The translations under genes and the position numbers were made by a program. The notes under the pieces were generated by a model. That model was given only the letters and a program-made list of their open reading frames with translations, was not told where the DNA came from and searched no databases. This document shows, piece after piece, positions 1-9,329 of a DNA stretch of 64,000 nt; positions within the stretch are counted from its first letter, which is position 1, and every line of letters begins with the position of its first letter. This stretch comes from Variovorax sp. HW608 (lineage in GTDB: Bacteria; Pseudomonadota; Gammaproteobacteria; Burkholderiales; Burkholderiaceae_C): the NCBI RefSeq assembly GCF_900090195.1, contig NZ_LT607803.1, forward strand, positions 620,001 to 684,000, given 5' to 3'.

Positions 1-257
1 TCTGCGTCCGCACCGTATCTCTGAGCCAACTCCTCGCGGGAAATGTAGGTCCGCTCCTTCAGCGGCTTCGCACTCTCTTTCTTAACCGCGTCGTCAAGCT
101 CTGCAAGCTTCCCCCGGGAGCGCACCTTCACCGTCAGAGCGACAGTCGCTTTGAGGTCCGCGGGACCGATAGGCACCGATTGGGGCAGCAACTGACGGTT
201 GCTGCCCGGCAGCGGCACCCATTGAGAAGCCGGGCTGGTGGATTTTCCATTTGCCAT
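1..257 (-). CDS. S53 (kumamolisin/sedolisin-type) protease, N-terminal propeptide only
   Basis: The first 85 codons of a gene that runs off the left edge on the minus strand, starting at the ATG at 255-257. The translation opens MANGKSTSPASQWVPLPGSN, then R-Q-L-L-P, and later shows R-T-Y-I-S-R-E-E-L-A-Q-R-Y-G-A-D. This is the pattern of the pro-kumamolisin activation domain (LPGSNR near the start, then YLSREEFAxRYGAD). In this family the propeptide keeps an acid-active serine protease (Ser-Glu-Asp) inactive until it is cleaved. The catalytic domain lies outside the window, so activity cannot be judged. No signal peptide is visible at the start, which is common for kumamolisins. Family assignment is confident; substrate is unknown. 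Confidence 0.8.
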   Translation of the reverse strand, partial: MANGKSTSPASQWVPLPGSNRQLLPQSVPIGPADLKATVALTVKVRSRGKLAELDDAVKKESAKPLKERTYISREELAQRYGADA

Positions 258-473
258 GATGAGCCTTCAATGATTTCTCCGTGCCCTGGAGAACTACGAA
301 TTGCGTGTCAGTGAAGGAACCTGGAATCAGGGCACGGAAGACCCAGGTCGACAAACGTTCATTGCCTAGTGAGTGAAGCGCCGCGACGCCAAGCGATGCT
401 GGCACACTGCCGTCTCACACTCCTCTGCCACGCGGCATGGGACGAGAATTTTGGCGGCGAACATCTGCCGTGA

Positions 474-690
474 TCAAGACTCGGCAAGCAGCAGAGATCC
501 CCAAAACAGTGGAGACGTCGGGCCAACACGCGACCCTGCGCGACCCGCCGCGATAACTTCGCGATTGAAGAGCACCGGGGCCAGCATGGCGTAGCGCTCC
601 CGCATGACCAGAATACCGTCCAGCAGGTGCTCGGCATGAGCTTCGACGCGCAAATATCGCGGCTCCCTACGCCCGACTTGATCGGCTCGT
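474..690 (-). pseudogene. possible unrecognised gene remnant
   Basis: The 446 bases between the protease start and the patatin-like gene hold no intact gene. One minus-strand frame ending at the TGA at 474-476 reads like protein: L-R-V-E-A-H-A-E-H-L-L-D-G-I-L-V-M-R-E-R-Y, then A-M-L-A-P-V-L-F-N-R-E-V-I-A-A-G. No convincing start codon or ribosome site was found upstream; the frame runs into the end of the patatin-like gene. I do not recognise the family. It may be the 3' end of a decayed gene or a chance open frame. Confidence 0.25.
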
Positions 691-703
691 CTACGGCCGG
701 GCT

Positions 704-1861
704 TCAGCTCTCGACTGTGTCTTGACTCAGCTGCTTGTCGGATGCCAGGAGCCTCCTGGCCGCGTCGGCACCCTCGGAGAATCCACGTTTCAGATTCGCA
801 TGATTCCAGTCGAACGTGACTTCAGTGTCTGGATTCATGGGTATTTCGACAACGCGCGGCCGCATCCGTGACTGGTTGAGCAAGTGCTGGCGAAACATCT
901 TGATATCGGCCTTGCCGAGCTCTGCGGCGAACTGCTGCGGCAAGTTGGCCAGGGATTCGGCGAGATCCTTCGGCCGCCGGACCTCGCTCTCGTCGACGAT
1001 GCGATTGACCCAGACTTCATCGAGATCGGGATGATCTCGCAAGAGGTTCTTGAAATTGACTGTGTCGACCAATGCCCCTTCCGTATAGGTATAGCCCCTC
1101 ATCGAGACACTTTCCTCGATAAAAGGAAGGGCCGAGCATGAGCACAGTGACTTGTGGGAAATTCTCAGGTAGTCCTCCGTCCCATCGCGGGACTTCAGTT
1201 TTCGATTTTTGAAGAGCTGTATCTTCCCAGGTTGATTCCCCTTGGGCATCCGCCAGGCGTTGTGATAGATCTCCGGCCTGTCCTCCTCGTAAAGGCGCTC
1301 GCCTTGAAAGACCTCTTCCAACACCTTGCTGTGGTTGTAGTAGATCTTCGACAGTCCATTGAAGTGGGACTTGTAGATCATCGATGTCAAGTATCGGGTC
1401 ATCGGATTGACCGCCAGCACATCGTTCAGGACCCAGTTGTTGAATTCCTGGTGCGTCCAGCGGCTTGAGTCCCCAAGGATTTTCAACCAGTTGAAAAGAC
1501 TTGCGCGGATTTGCGCTGGCAGCACCAGGTCCGACCATTTGTTTGTCTTCAATGCAGGAAATTCGGCCCAAGCTCTCCAGAGTGCCGGGCAGTTGGTGCC
1601 AAACCCTTTGTTGATGGGAAACCATTCGTAGGATCGGTCGTCTCGAAAGCAGTACGTCTCGAAGAACTCGTACGTCTGCTTGGCCCGGTCCGGACCTGAG
1701 CGGGTGTTGTACACAATCCCGACCCAGGCACCAATGCATGAGAGGGCATAGACGTCGAACTCGATACCCTCCCTTTCCAATACGGAGAGGACACCGATGT
1801 GGATGCCCGCGGCGGGCCCTCCCCCGGCCAGCGTGATGGCGCGCTTTTTCTTCTTCGTCAT
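704..1861 (-). CDS. patatin-like phospholipase family protein with Cys at the nucleophile position
   Basis: A 385-aa cytoplasmic protein with the patatin fold signature. The glycine-rich oxyanion loop is L-A-G-G-G-P-A-A-G-I-H-I-G at residues 11-23. The nucleophile elbow that is normally G-x-S-x-G reads L-S-C-I-G at residues 40-44, so Cys42 sits where the catalytic Ser should be. The Asp of the usual D-G-G/A motif is Glu in T-E-G-A (Glu261). Known patatins are Ser-Asp dyad acyl hydrolases; whether this one hydrolyses lipids is open. The start at 1861 was chosen over an ATG 12 codons upstream because AAGGAGGA lies just before it. No signal peptide. Base composition is less GC-rich than in the metabolic genes further right. 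Confidence 0.75.
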   Translation of the reverse strand: MTKKKKRAITLAGGGPAAGIHIGVLSVLEREGIEFDVYALSCIGAWVGIVYNTRSGPDRAKQTYEFFETYCFRDDRSYEWFPINKGFGTNCPALWRAWAEFPALKTNKWSDLVLPAQIRASLFNWLKILGDSSRWTHQEFNNWVLNDVLAVNPMTRYLTSMIYKSHFNGLSKIYYNHSKVLEEVFQGERLYEEDRPEIYHNAWRMPKGNQPGKIQLFKNRKLKSRDGTEDYLRISHKSLCSCSALPFIEESVSMRGYTYTEGALVDTVNFKNLLRDHPDLDEVWVNRIVDESEVRRPKDLAESLANLPQQFAAELGKADIKMFRQHLLNQSRMRPRVVEIPMNPDTEVTFDWNHANLKRGFSEGADAARRLLASDKQLSQDTVES

Positions 1862-1931
1862 GGATTCCTCCTTCTCAATGGGGATCCGTCCGCGCACGAG
1901 CCGCTGGCGGCCATGTCACTTTCAATTTATT

Positions 1932-2384
1932 GTGCGGCAGTTGCCGGAGAAAATCGTGATCCGAATCGACGAATGGACTCCCCTCTTCCCCAATATTGGG
2001 GAGGTCTCTGCAAGGTTGCGGCGCGCCAGCGCGAACGAAGCATCAAACACATCGGACCTGATTGGGCGCATCTTCGACAGGCTTGCAAAGATGGGGCCGC
2101 CAGGCCCACCCGCAGCGGCCCAGCTCTTCTTGGACGAAGGTTTGCGCTGGATTCGCGTGGGGTTCAAAGGTGTCGGGCCTCTGGAGCCATTGAGCGTCGA
2201 AATTGTCGGGAAGGTCATCGCGTCTTGCGTGCCGCGAGGGGAAAAGCTGTACTTCCACGCATTGAGACCGTACGACCTGCTGTTCTTCCTTGAAGGCGGC
2301 GACGTCGATTCCATCGGCGCGCCCCCGAAGGACTATGGCATGCCACTGGCAGATGTCCTGACGGCCTGGCGAATCAAATCTTGA
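1932..2384 (+). CDS. hypothetical protein (150 aa, GTG start)
   Basis: A small frame divergent from the patatin-like gene and meeting the cyclase gene tail to tail with an 11-base overlap. The GTG at 1932 gives a protein starting V-R-Q-L-P-E-K-I-V-I-R-I-D-E-W with a balanced composition. Later stretches such as L-R-W-I-R-V-G-F-K-G-V-G and Y-F-H-A-L-R-P-Y-D-L-L-F-F-L look like a folded alpha/beta protein. The frame stays open further upstream, but that part lies over the patatin gene and reads as noise. No clear Shine-Dalgarno was seen. I do not recognise the family, and a chance open frame is possible. Confidence 0.45.
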   Translation: MRQLPEKIVIRIDEWTPLFPNIGEVSARLRRASANEASNTSDLIGRIFDRLAKMGPPGPPAAAQLFLDEGLRWIRVGFKGVGPLEPLSVEIVGKVIASCVPRGEKLYFHALRPYDLLFFLEGGDVDSIGAPPKDYGMPLADVLTAWRIKS

Positions 2385-5300
2385 GCATGGCGGCCGCGCC
2401 GTATTCACATCGCGGCAATTCGAAGCCGTGAATGCGCGCGAGTTCGGTGGCAGCCTGAAGCGCCTGGCTCGCACATTCAACGTGACCGGAGAGGTACAGG
2501 GCGTGCGACCAGATCAGCGTGCCGAACGCTTTCTCTGCATGCGCACCTCCTTGGTCATGCAAGTGAATCGCCTTGTCGAACAGGGCCTTCGCGGGTTCCG
2601 GATCTCCGCCCGCCTTGACGCTGGAGATCGCCTTGACGCGCCAAGCGATCGCCTCGGCAAAGTGACCGCCTATTCTCTTGGCCACCGCGATTGCCTCATC
2701 TGCAGCGGCATTGGCGCGCACATGATCCCCCCGAAAGCACGCAATCTCGGCTTCGATGGCTGGAAGGTAGTCAAGCAAGGACCACTCGCCGTCTGCGACC
2801 TTGACCAGCAACTGACGAGCCTCGGCAAGCGATGCGATCGCTTCATCGAAGCGGCTCGATCTGGCCAAGCAAAGCGCAAGGAAAACCAGGCCGTGCCACC
2901 CTAGATACGGCATCGAATGAAGTCGGCTGATTTCCACGCATTGCCTCGCATCAGAGACCGCTTCGTCGAGTCGACGGACAGACATGTACGCATGGCTGCG
3001 CCAGATGTAGGCGCCCCCCAGGTAGATCGGAGATTGGAAATGCTCGGCCTCCTGGACCGATCGATGGCCGAACCGGAGGCCATCATCGCCAGGGCCCATC
3101 TGGCAACAGGCATAGGAAATCCATCCCAGTCCCGAGATGTAGTCGATCAGGCTGCCAGCACTCTTGTATGCGTCGACATTGCCCTCGTGGATGAACTCCA
3201 GGGTCTCCCTGAACAGGCCTTGACAACAAAGGTTCATACTGTAGGCCGAACCCGGCTTCATTTCGACCAACTGCGATTTGACTTCGCGGCCAAGTCTCCT
3301 GATCTCCTCGAAGATTCGCCTGGCTTCGGAGTAGCGGCTCGAGTAGAGATGGGCACGTCCCTCCTGGAACAGGATGGCCGACATCGTTGCCGCGTCGCAC
3401 GTTGCTTCATCGGCCTGCGCCAACCTCCTTGCGAGTGCGCCCAGTTCCATGAGTTTTTTGGGAAGGATCGCGAAGCGCCCGACCTCCATCATGCCCAGAA
3501 TGATGTTGATGTGCCTCCTGGCGTTCTGTCTGGTCTGATCGAGCGTTGCAATGAGCGCCTGCGCGCGCGAAAAGTAGGACAGCGCCTCCGCGATGGCCAC
3601 CATCCGGGTCGATGCGAGACCCGCCTCGTACAGGTAATCGACCTCCTTGTCGGGGAGATTGGCCTCCTGGCAGTGATGCGCCATGAGGCCCGCCTCGTGG
3701 CGCGCGATCTCGGGATGAGAGGTCTCGATGACCTGCACGATCCGCGCATGCAGGGCCCGGCGATCGCTCTTGAGTTGCCCGTCGTAGGCCGCCTGCTGGA
3801 TCAGTGCGTGCTTGAAGAAGAATTCGGCCGCCGGAGGCACACCGCGGCGGTACAGCAATTGCGCCTCGACCAGGCGATCGAGGGCGGCCGTCAGTCGGCC
3901 TTGCGGGTTCCCGGAAACCTCGGCCAGCAGCGAGAATGTGAATTCCCGACCGAGAGCACTTGCGACGCGCGCAACTTCCTTCGCATCGCTCAATCGATCC
4001 AGTCTGGCCAGCAGGCTGTCACGCAGTGTTGACGGAATTTCCAGTTCGGGAACTGGGCCGTCCAGGACGAGGGCGTTACCTTCGCTTCTCAGGATGCCCG
4101 ACTCGAGCACTGTGGCCGTCAGTTCCTCGACGAACAGCGGAACGCCGTCCGTCTTGGACTGGATGAGTTCGACGATGACCGCGGGCAAGGTCTTGCCGTG
4201 GCACGTGCTGCGCATCAGCTTCTCCGCGTCTGCACGCTGCAGGGGCTCGAGACGAATGTCGGTCACGGGCTCTGCATGGCCCCAATCCTGTCTTTGTGGG
4301 GGACGCGAGGTCATCAATGCCATGAAGGGTCTGCGGCGCATGCGTTGAAACAAAATCTTCAGGAAGTCCACCGTTGCGCCATCCATCCAGTGGTAGTCCT
4401 CGATCATGAGTAGAACGACAGCGGATTCGCTGTGCCGCTCGAAGTACTGCAGCAGCACCTCTCTCGTCAGGTCTCGCTTTCGGTCTGGCGGCATCGGCGG
4501 TAGCGGTTCCGTACCCGAGACCGACGACCCCAGGAGCTCAGCCGTCAGGGCGAGATCAAGGGGAGTGGCTACGGCGCCGAGCCAGGTCGCAAGGTGCGTT
4601 CGATTGGCTTCACCATCGCTTCCGCTGATGCGGGCCTCCCGGCGGATCCATGAGACCAAGGGGTGCAAGGGTGTGGTGATCTGGTTCGGTGAGCACTGCA
4701 TGAGCACGGTCAATCCCGAGGATCGGCCAAACCGCTCGGATGCGGTTCGTAGAAGTCGGGATTTGCCGATGCCGGCTTCACCGAGGATCGTCGCGATGCT
4801 GCAGCGGCCACGCTGCGCTTCGCCCCAGCATTTCTGGAGGGCATTCAGTTCGGCTTCACGACCGACACACTCGTGGATCTCCGTCCTGTGCGCTTCGTAT
4901 CGAAGGCTGGAAAGCGATTCCCCCACGACCTTCCAAACGCGCACCGGCTTGTCCAGCCCCTTGAGTTGGTGCATCCCCATGTCGGCATAGACGAACACGC
5001 CGCCCGCGAGCCGCCTGGTGTCGTCAGCCACAACCATGCTGCCTGCCGTTGCCAACCCCTGGATGCGCGACGCAAGATTCGGAGCGAGCCCGGTGGCGGC
5101 ATGATGTCCGGCAAACCCACTGCCCACCATGTCACTGATCAGTGACATCCCGGTGGCAATTCCGATCCTCACGTTGACTTGGCTTGCTCCGATGAGGTGG
5201 GTCTTACCCCACGTCTCGAGGATCGTCAGGCCTGCGCGAATCGCGCACTCGGCCGCATCTTCTGATGCCGTTGGATAGCCGAAGTAGGCAAGGATCCCAT

Positions 5301-5706
5301 CGCCGACCAGTCTCGCAATGAAGCCGCCCGTCTCCTCGATGAGGCTGCAGCAGGAGGAGTAGTAGGCATGGATGAGGCTTCGCAGGTCATCGAGATCCAG
5401 CCGTGCCGACAATTCCGTCGAACCCACCAGGTCGCAGAACATCACAGTGATCTGGCGGCGTTCGCCGTGCTCGGCCGACTCGACGGGCGGGTCAGATGTC
5501 GGATCGCCGCCGGTTCCCTGGATCCGCCTCACAGCATCCAGCAGAATGCGACGGTGCCCCAGTGAGAGGCCCAGTTCCTTCAGATCCGCGTCGGACAGGC
5601 GTTTCAGGACATTGAACGTGACGTCGTTCTTCTCGAAGGTCCCAGCGTGCATGCCCAAGCCCAGCGAAGACAGCCACTCAGCGAGATCGTGGTCCTCAGA
5701 GGTCAC
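2374..5706 (-). CDS. SAM domain - class III adenylate/guanylate cyclase - AAA ATPase - TPR signalling protein
   Basis: A 1110-aa multidomain protein. Residues 5-62 form a SAM domain (A-E-W-L-S-S-L-G-L). Residues 85-260 are a class III nucleotide cyclase homology domain with the two metal-binding aspartates in M-F-C-D-L-V-G-S-T (Asp92) and R-L-V-G-D-G-I-L-A-Y-F (Asp136). A predicted AAA_16/NACHT-like ATPase follows, with Walker A G-E-A-G-I-G-K-S at 309-316 and a Walker B-like L-L-M-I-E-D-Y-H-W. The C-terminal third is helical and TPR-like. This architecture is common in soil proteobacteria and is thought to couple cNMP synthesis to protein-binding or ATPase signals; the product and trigger cannot be read here. 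The GTG start has GGAGGAG eight bases upstream. Monocistronic. Confidence 0.9.
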   Translation of the reverse strand: MTSEDHDLAEWLSSLGLGMHAGTFEKNDVTFNVLKRLSDADLKELGLSLGHRRILLDAVRRIQGTGGDPTSDPPVESAEHGERRQITVMFCDLVGSTELSARLDLDDLRSLIHAYYSSCCSLIEETGGFIARLVGDGILAYFGYPTASEDAAECAIRAGLTILETWGKTHLIGASQVNVRIGIATGMSLISDMVGSGFAGHHAATGLAPNLASRIQGLATAGSMVVADDTRRLAGGVFVYADMGMHQLKGLDKPVRVWKVVGESLSSLRYEAHRTEIHECVGREAELNALQKCWGEAQRGRCSIATILGEAGIGKSRLLRTASERFGRSSGLTVLMQCSPNQITTPLHPLVSWIRREARISGSDGEANRTHLATWLGAVATPLDLALTAELLGSSVSGTEPLPPMPPDRKRDLTREVLLQYFERHSESAVVLLMIEDYHWMDGATVDFLKILFQRMRRRPFMALMTSRPPQRQDWGHAEPVTDIRLEPLQRADAEKLMRSTCHGKTLPAVIVELIQSKTDGVPLFVEELTATVLESGILRSEGNALVLDGPVPELEIPSTLRDSLLARLDRLSDAKEVARVASALGREFTFSLLAEVSGNPQGRLTAALDRLVEAQLLYRRGVPPAAEFFFKHALIQQAAYDGQLKSDRRALHARIVQVIETSHPEIARHEAGLMAHHCQEANLPDKEVDYLYEAGLASTRMVAIAEALSYFSRAQALIATLDQTRQNARRHINIILGMMEVGRFAILPKKLMELGALARRLAQADEATCDAATMSAILFQEGRAHLYSSRYSEARRIFEEIRRLGREVKSQLVEMKPGSAYSMNLCCQGLFRETLEFIHEGNVDAYKSAGSLIDYISGLGWISYACCQMGPGDDGLRFGHRSVQEAEHFQSPIYLGGAYIWRSHAYMSVRRLDEAVSDARQCVEISRLHSMPYLGWHGLVFLALCLARSSRFDEAIASLAEARQLLVKVADGEWSLLDYLPAIEAEIACFRGDHVRANAAADEAIAVAKRIGGHFAEAIAWRVKAISSVKAGGDPEPAKALFDKAIHLHDQGGAHAEKAFGTLIWSHALYLSGHVECASQALQAATELARIHGFELPRCEYGAAAMLKI

Positions 5707-6028
5707 CGGCGAACTCCTCCGGCACCTGGGGCCTGGCTCGAAGGTGCCAACGGTATCGTTTTTAGCGTAGGCAGCCTGAAAATGTAGGACGTGGCGACGT
5801 GCAACGCAAGGTCCTCCGTGCGGTTGCAGTTGCCTCGGCGCTCTTGACCTCTATCTGGCGACTATCCAAATAGTGAAGAAAGATTCACCGAAATGTGGCG
5901 CCACCCCATGGCTGAAGTGAGAGGCTTGCACACCTAGGATCTTGGTCAATATGTCCAAAGCACGGGCGCGGTTCTACCGGCATGAGGCTAAGCTGCGGCG
6001 CAACATCTGCGCGACCAGGACGGCGACG

Positions 6029-7060
6029 ATGAAATGCCCCAGCATCCGGAACTTGAGCGCCGCGGTTGCCTTGGCCATAGTCAACTTCGTCCATCCGGCC
6101 GCCCATGCCGCCGACGCCCTCCCCACGCTTCACGCGAACCCGTCACGCACATCGGTGTCCGGCCTGTCGTCCGGCGCCTTTATGGCTGTCCAATACGCCG
6201 TTGCGTACTCGTCGAGTGTTGTTGGGCTGGGCGTGATCGCCGGCGGGCCCTACAACTGCGCATTCGTCAACATCGGTGGCGTCGTCACTTGTATGTCGGG
6301 CGAACCGTCCGGCAGCATGTCGTTGGCGGCGGCGGAGGGCTTCGCGTCGGTGGGGCAGATTGATCCGGTGGCCGGGCTGGCAAAGTTCAAGGTCTATGTG
6401 TTCGGTGGAACCAAGGACCGGTATGTGCACCCGCCCGTGGTTGCTGCAACCCGCGACTTCTTTCAAGCTGCGGGCGTGCCGCCGAGGCACCTGGCTTACG
6501 TGAACAAGATGCCTGCCGGCCATGCGTTCATCGCACCAGCTTTCGGCAATGCCTGCGGGACAAATGCGGCACCCTACATCGACCATTGCCCCGAAAACGG
6601 CAAGGGCAAGAACTACGACCAGCCGAAGGCGATCCTGGAGCAAATCTACGGCCCCCTGAATCCGCCGGCGGACACGCTCTCATCCATCGTCCAGCCGTTC
6701 GACCAGAGCGCGTTCGCCGGCGACGGCACGAGCATGGACTCGGTGGGCTTCGTCTACATCCCCAGGGAGTGCTCTGCCGATGCCAGCGGCTGCGCGGTGC
6801 ACGTCGTGTTCCACGGTTGCAGGCAGGGTGCGCAAAGCGTCGGCAGCGATGTCTACGCATCGGTCGGGTACAACCGCTGGGCGGATACCAACCGGTTGAT
6901 CATCCTGTACCCGCAGGCGGTGACAAGCCAGCCAATTCCAGCCAATCCCGAGGGCTGCTGGGATTGGTGGGGCTATACGGGGCCGACCTTCCAGGTGCAA
7001 AGCGGCGTGCAACTCTCGGCGGTCAAATCGATGGTCGATCGGTTGACGGCGCCAAAATGA
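6029..7060 (+). CDS. secreted PHB depolymerase-like esterase
   Basis: A 343-aa alpha/beta hydrolase with a Sec signal peptide, cleavage predicted after the A-H-A near residue 27. The lipase box G-L-S-S-G-A-F-M places the nucleophile at Ser47. Candidate acid and base are in F-G-G-T-K-D-R-Y-V-H-P and P-A-G-H-A-F, and the late V-F-H-G-C-R-Q resembles the oxyanion region of poly(3-hydroxybutyrate) depolymerases. The family degrades PHB or short oligomers outside the cell or in the periplasm. The ATG at 6029, with AGGA upstream, was chosen because earlier in-frame ATGs add a basic tail that would spoil the signal peptide. It stands alone, with the IS21-family element about 340 bases downstream. 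The substrate is inferred from family. Confidence 0.8.
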   Translation: MKCPSIRNLSAAVALAIVNFVHPAAHAADALPTLHANPSRTSVSGLSSGAFMAVQYAVAYSSSVVGLGVIAGGPYNCAFVNIGGVVTCMSGEPSGSMSLAAAEGFASVGQIDPVAGLAKFKVYVFGGTKDRYVHPPVVAATRDFFQAAGVPPRHLAYVNKMPAGHAFIAPAFGNACGTNAAPYIDHCPENGKGKNYDQPKAILEQIYGPLNPPADTLSSIVQPFDQSAFAGDGTSMDSVGFVYIPRECSADASGCAVHVVFHGCRQGAQSVGSDVYASVGYNRWADTNRLIILYPQAVTSQPIPANPEGCWDWWGYTGPTFQVQSGVQLSAVKSMVDRLTAPK

Positions 7061-7150
7061 CACCACGCTCTGGCCCTGGCTCCCGCGCCGCTATTGCGAC
7101 GCCAGCCCCCGCGAGCAACTGGACCTGACCCGCAAGGGTGACAAGTGGGC

Positions 7151-7384
7151 TCAGTGCGCCCGCGCGGTAACGTGCAGCGTCAACCCGGCGTGACGCTGTA
7201 GGTGGCTGATGAATGCGAACAGGTTGCGCGCCTGAGGATTGCCCGTCGGACCGAACATGCTGATCAGGCTTTTGGGTGATGCGCCGGTCACGGCGCCGAG
7301 TTGCTCGAAGCCAACCGTCGCCTTGATGTCGTCGCGCAGGATCGCGGCCAGCAGGTGCCCACGACGGCGGTCTGGTGGTGATGT
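7151..7384 (-). pseudogene. 5'-truncated XRE/HigA-type antitoxin
   Basis: A 77-codon open stretch with no start codon; an in-frame stop lies immediately upstream. The protein reads G-H-L-L-A-A-I-L-R-D-D-I-K-A-T-V-G-F-E-Q-L, then T-G-A-S-P-K-S-L-I-S-M-F-G-P-T-G-N-P-Q-A and ends L-T-L-H-V-T-A-R-A-H. This is the C-terminal half of addiction-module antidote proteins (the S-L-x-x-M-F-x-P-x-G-N-P pattern). The upstream half and any toxin gene are missing. The left end of the IS21-family element begins 20 bases beyond the break, so IS-linked deletion is the likely cause. Confidence 0.65.
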
Positions 7385-7410
7385 TCAAGCCGGTGCAGCC
7401 CGAGTGCGTA

Positions 7411-7517
7411 TTTCGGCCAACGTGACCGATCATTTCGGTCATCGTGACCGACGCCGATGAGGGCGTCGGCAAATGTCGTTTCGGTATCGTGACCGCCCGT
7501 TTCGGCGATCGTGACCG
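7411..7517. repeat. left-end IS21 repeat array (4 units)
   Basis: Four copies of TTTCGG-N(1-3)-ATCGTGACCG or a close variant, at 7411-7428, 7433-7450, 7479-7495 and 7500-7517. They match, in inverted orientation, the six copies at the right end. Confidence 0.85.
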
Positions 7518-7577
7518 CCGGGCCGGCGGCGGGTACTGCGTAGGGGGTGAAGTGTAGGGTCGGGGCGTGGGGTCAGG

Positions 7578-8417
7578 TCAGGATTTGGCCTCCTGAGTTG
7601 TCTTTTTCGTCTTGCTTGCCACACCTGCGTTGCGTCCCGTGCGACGTGATTCGCCTTCGAGCGTGAAGCGCCGGCAGTGCTGCATCAAGCGGTCGAGGAT
7701 TGCGTCGGCCAAGGTCGGATCTCCCAGCCATGCGTGCCAGTGCTCAACGGGCAACTGGTGCGTGATGACCGTAGCTCGCTGCGCACTGCGGTCATCGATG
7801 ATCTCCAGCAGGTCGGCACGAGTGGATGCATCGATGGCACCCGTTCCCCAATCGTCCAGCACAAGGACGTCCACCTTGGCCAACTGCTGCAGCCAACGCC
7901 GGAAGCTGCCCGCGCCGTGCAGGATGCGCAGCTCCTCGGCCAGGCGCGGCACGCGCAGGTACAGCGCCGAGTACCCTTGGCGGCAGGCGTATTGCGCCAG
8001 GGCACACGCCAACCAGGTCTTCCCCAGGCCCGTGGCCCCGGCGAAGCAGACCGTCTCGCCGCGCTCGATCCACGTGGACAGCGCCAGACCCATCAACGTC
8101 GAGCGATCGATGCCGCGGATGCCCTCGAAGCTCGCGTCCTCCAGCGTCGCGGTCGTGTACTTCAGCTGGGCCCGCTGCAGCAGTCGGGTGCGCTTGCGGT
8201 CGTTGCGGGCATAGACCTCCCGCTCGACCAGCAGGGCCAGGCGTTCGTCGAAGGACAGGCCCAGGCAGTCGGCCTGCTCGTGCTGCTGTTGCAGCGCGTC
8301 GGCGAAGCCTTGGAGCTTGAGGGAGCGCAGTTGGGCGATGGTGGCGTTATTGAGCATGGGGATCAGCGTTGTTTGGTGGTTTACAGGCAGCGAAGGCGTC
8401 ATGGCGGGTTGCATCAT
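7578..8417 (-). CDS. istB: IstB-like ATPase, transposition helper
   Basis: A 279-aa AAA+ ATPase of the IstB/DnaC type that works with IstA in IS21 transposition. The Walker A region reads C-F-A-G-A-T-G-L-G-K-T-W-L-A and the Walker B region V-D-V-L-V-L-D-D-W-G-T. The N-terminal M-L-N-N-A-T-I-A-Q-L-R-S-L-K-L-Q-G-F matches the usual IstB opening. The chosen start (ATG at 8415-8417) overlaps the istA stop codon, suggesting translational coupling; the ATG at 8357 is an alternative and gives the more typical length. The gene looks intact, but its partner istA is split. Confidence 0.9.
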   Translation of the reverse strand: MMQPAMTPSLPVNHQTTLIPMLNNATIAQLRSLKLQGFADALQQQHEQADCLGLSFDERLALLVEREVYARNDRKRTRLLQRAQLKYTTATLEDASFEGIRGIDRSTLMGLALSTWIERGETVCFAGATGLGKTWLACALAQYACRQGYSALYLRVPRLAEELRILHGAGSFRRWLQQLAKVDVLVLDDWGTGAIDASTRADLLEIIDDRSAQRATVITHQLPVEHWHAWLGDPTLADAILDRLMQHCRRFTLEGESRRTGRNAGVASKTKKTTQEAKS

Positions 8418-9328
8418 TGGTAGTAGCCCGGGCCGCGCACGTTGGCGTGCGCCGGGCTGGTCCATTCGGCGGGCGCTTCCTGGGCGACGCGATCCCGGTT
8501 GTTGGCCAGCAGATCACGCACGTGTCTGTAGCGCACGGTCCCCAGCGCCAAGGCGCGCTCGCACGCCGCCTCCAGCCGTTCCTTGCCGTAGCGCCGCGAC
8601 AGACTCAGCAGCCCCAGGCAGGAGCGATAGCCGTGCTCCGGATGCTTGTAGGTCTGCAGAAGCCGGGTGATGAGTTCGCCGCAGGCCATGCCGATCTGCC
8701 GGCCCCACTCGATCAGGCGCTGGGGCGTCCATTGCAGCTGTGCCCGGTGCGCTGCGGGCATGTGTGCTTCGACCGTGGTGTAGCCGCCGCGCCGGTCGCT
8801 GCGGACATGGGCGGCCACCCGCTGGCCGCGCAGCAGCAGCTCCACGGCGTGCTTCGTCAGCCGTGCCTCCAGCGTCTGCCCCACCAGCGCGTGGGGCACG
8901 CTGTAGTGGTGGCCGTCCAGCTGGACGTGATAGTCAATGTGGACCTTCACCGTCTTGAAGCGGGCGAGTTCATAGCGCTGCGGCGGCAGCGGCATCAAGG
9001 CCGGCGCGTCCAGCTCGGCGAACACGCTGGCGCGGCTGCCGGGCAGCTTTTGGAACGGGCGCTCGTTCACGCTGGGCAGCAGCTTGGCGATGGCCGCGTC
9101 GACCTGGGCGACGGTGTCGAAGCGGTGGTGACGCAGCCGCGCCAGCACCCAGCGGCCGATGATTTGCACCGAACTTTCTGCGGAAGCTTTATCTTTTGGC
9201 GAACGCGGGCGCGCCGGTAAAACCGAGGTGCCGTAGTAGCGGGCGAAGTCCTGCACCGTGTCGTTTGCGCGCGGCTCGTAGCGATCGGCCGAGGCGATTA
9301 CGGCCGTGGCGTTGTCAGGCACGACGAG
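8414..9328 (-). pseudogene. istA: istA, 3' part (split by the RIT element)
   Basis: The C-terminal 304 residues of the IS21 transposase. They start L-V-V-P-D-N-A-T-A-V and continue through R-Y-E-P and L-P-A-R-P-R-S-P-K-D-K-A-S-A-E, which holds the last acidic residue of the DDE triad. The 5' part lies at 13239-13847. Joined, the parts give 507 codons in frame, the normal IstA size. As it stands the fragment could be read only through an ATG supplied by the end of the nested element, and it lacks the first catalytic Asp and the helix-turn-helix, so it should be inactive. Confidence 0.9.
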
Positions 9329-9329
9329 C

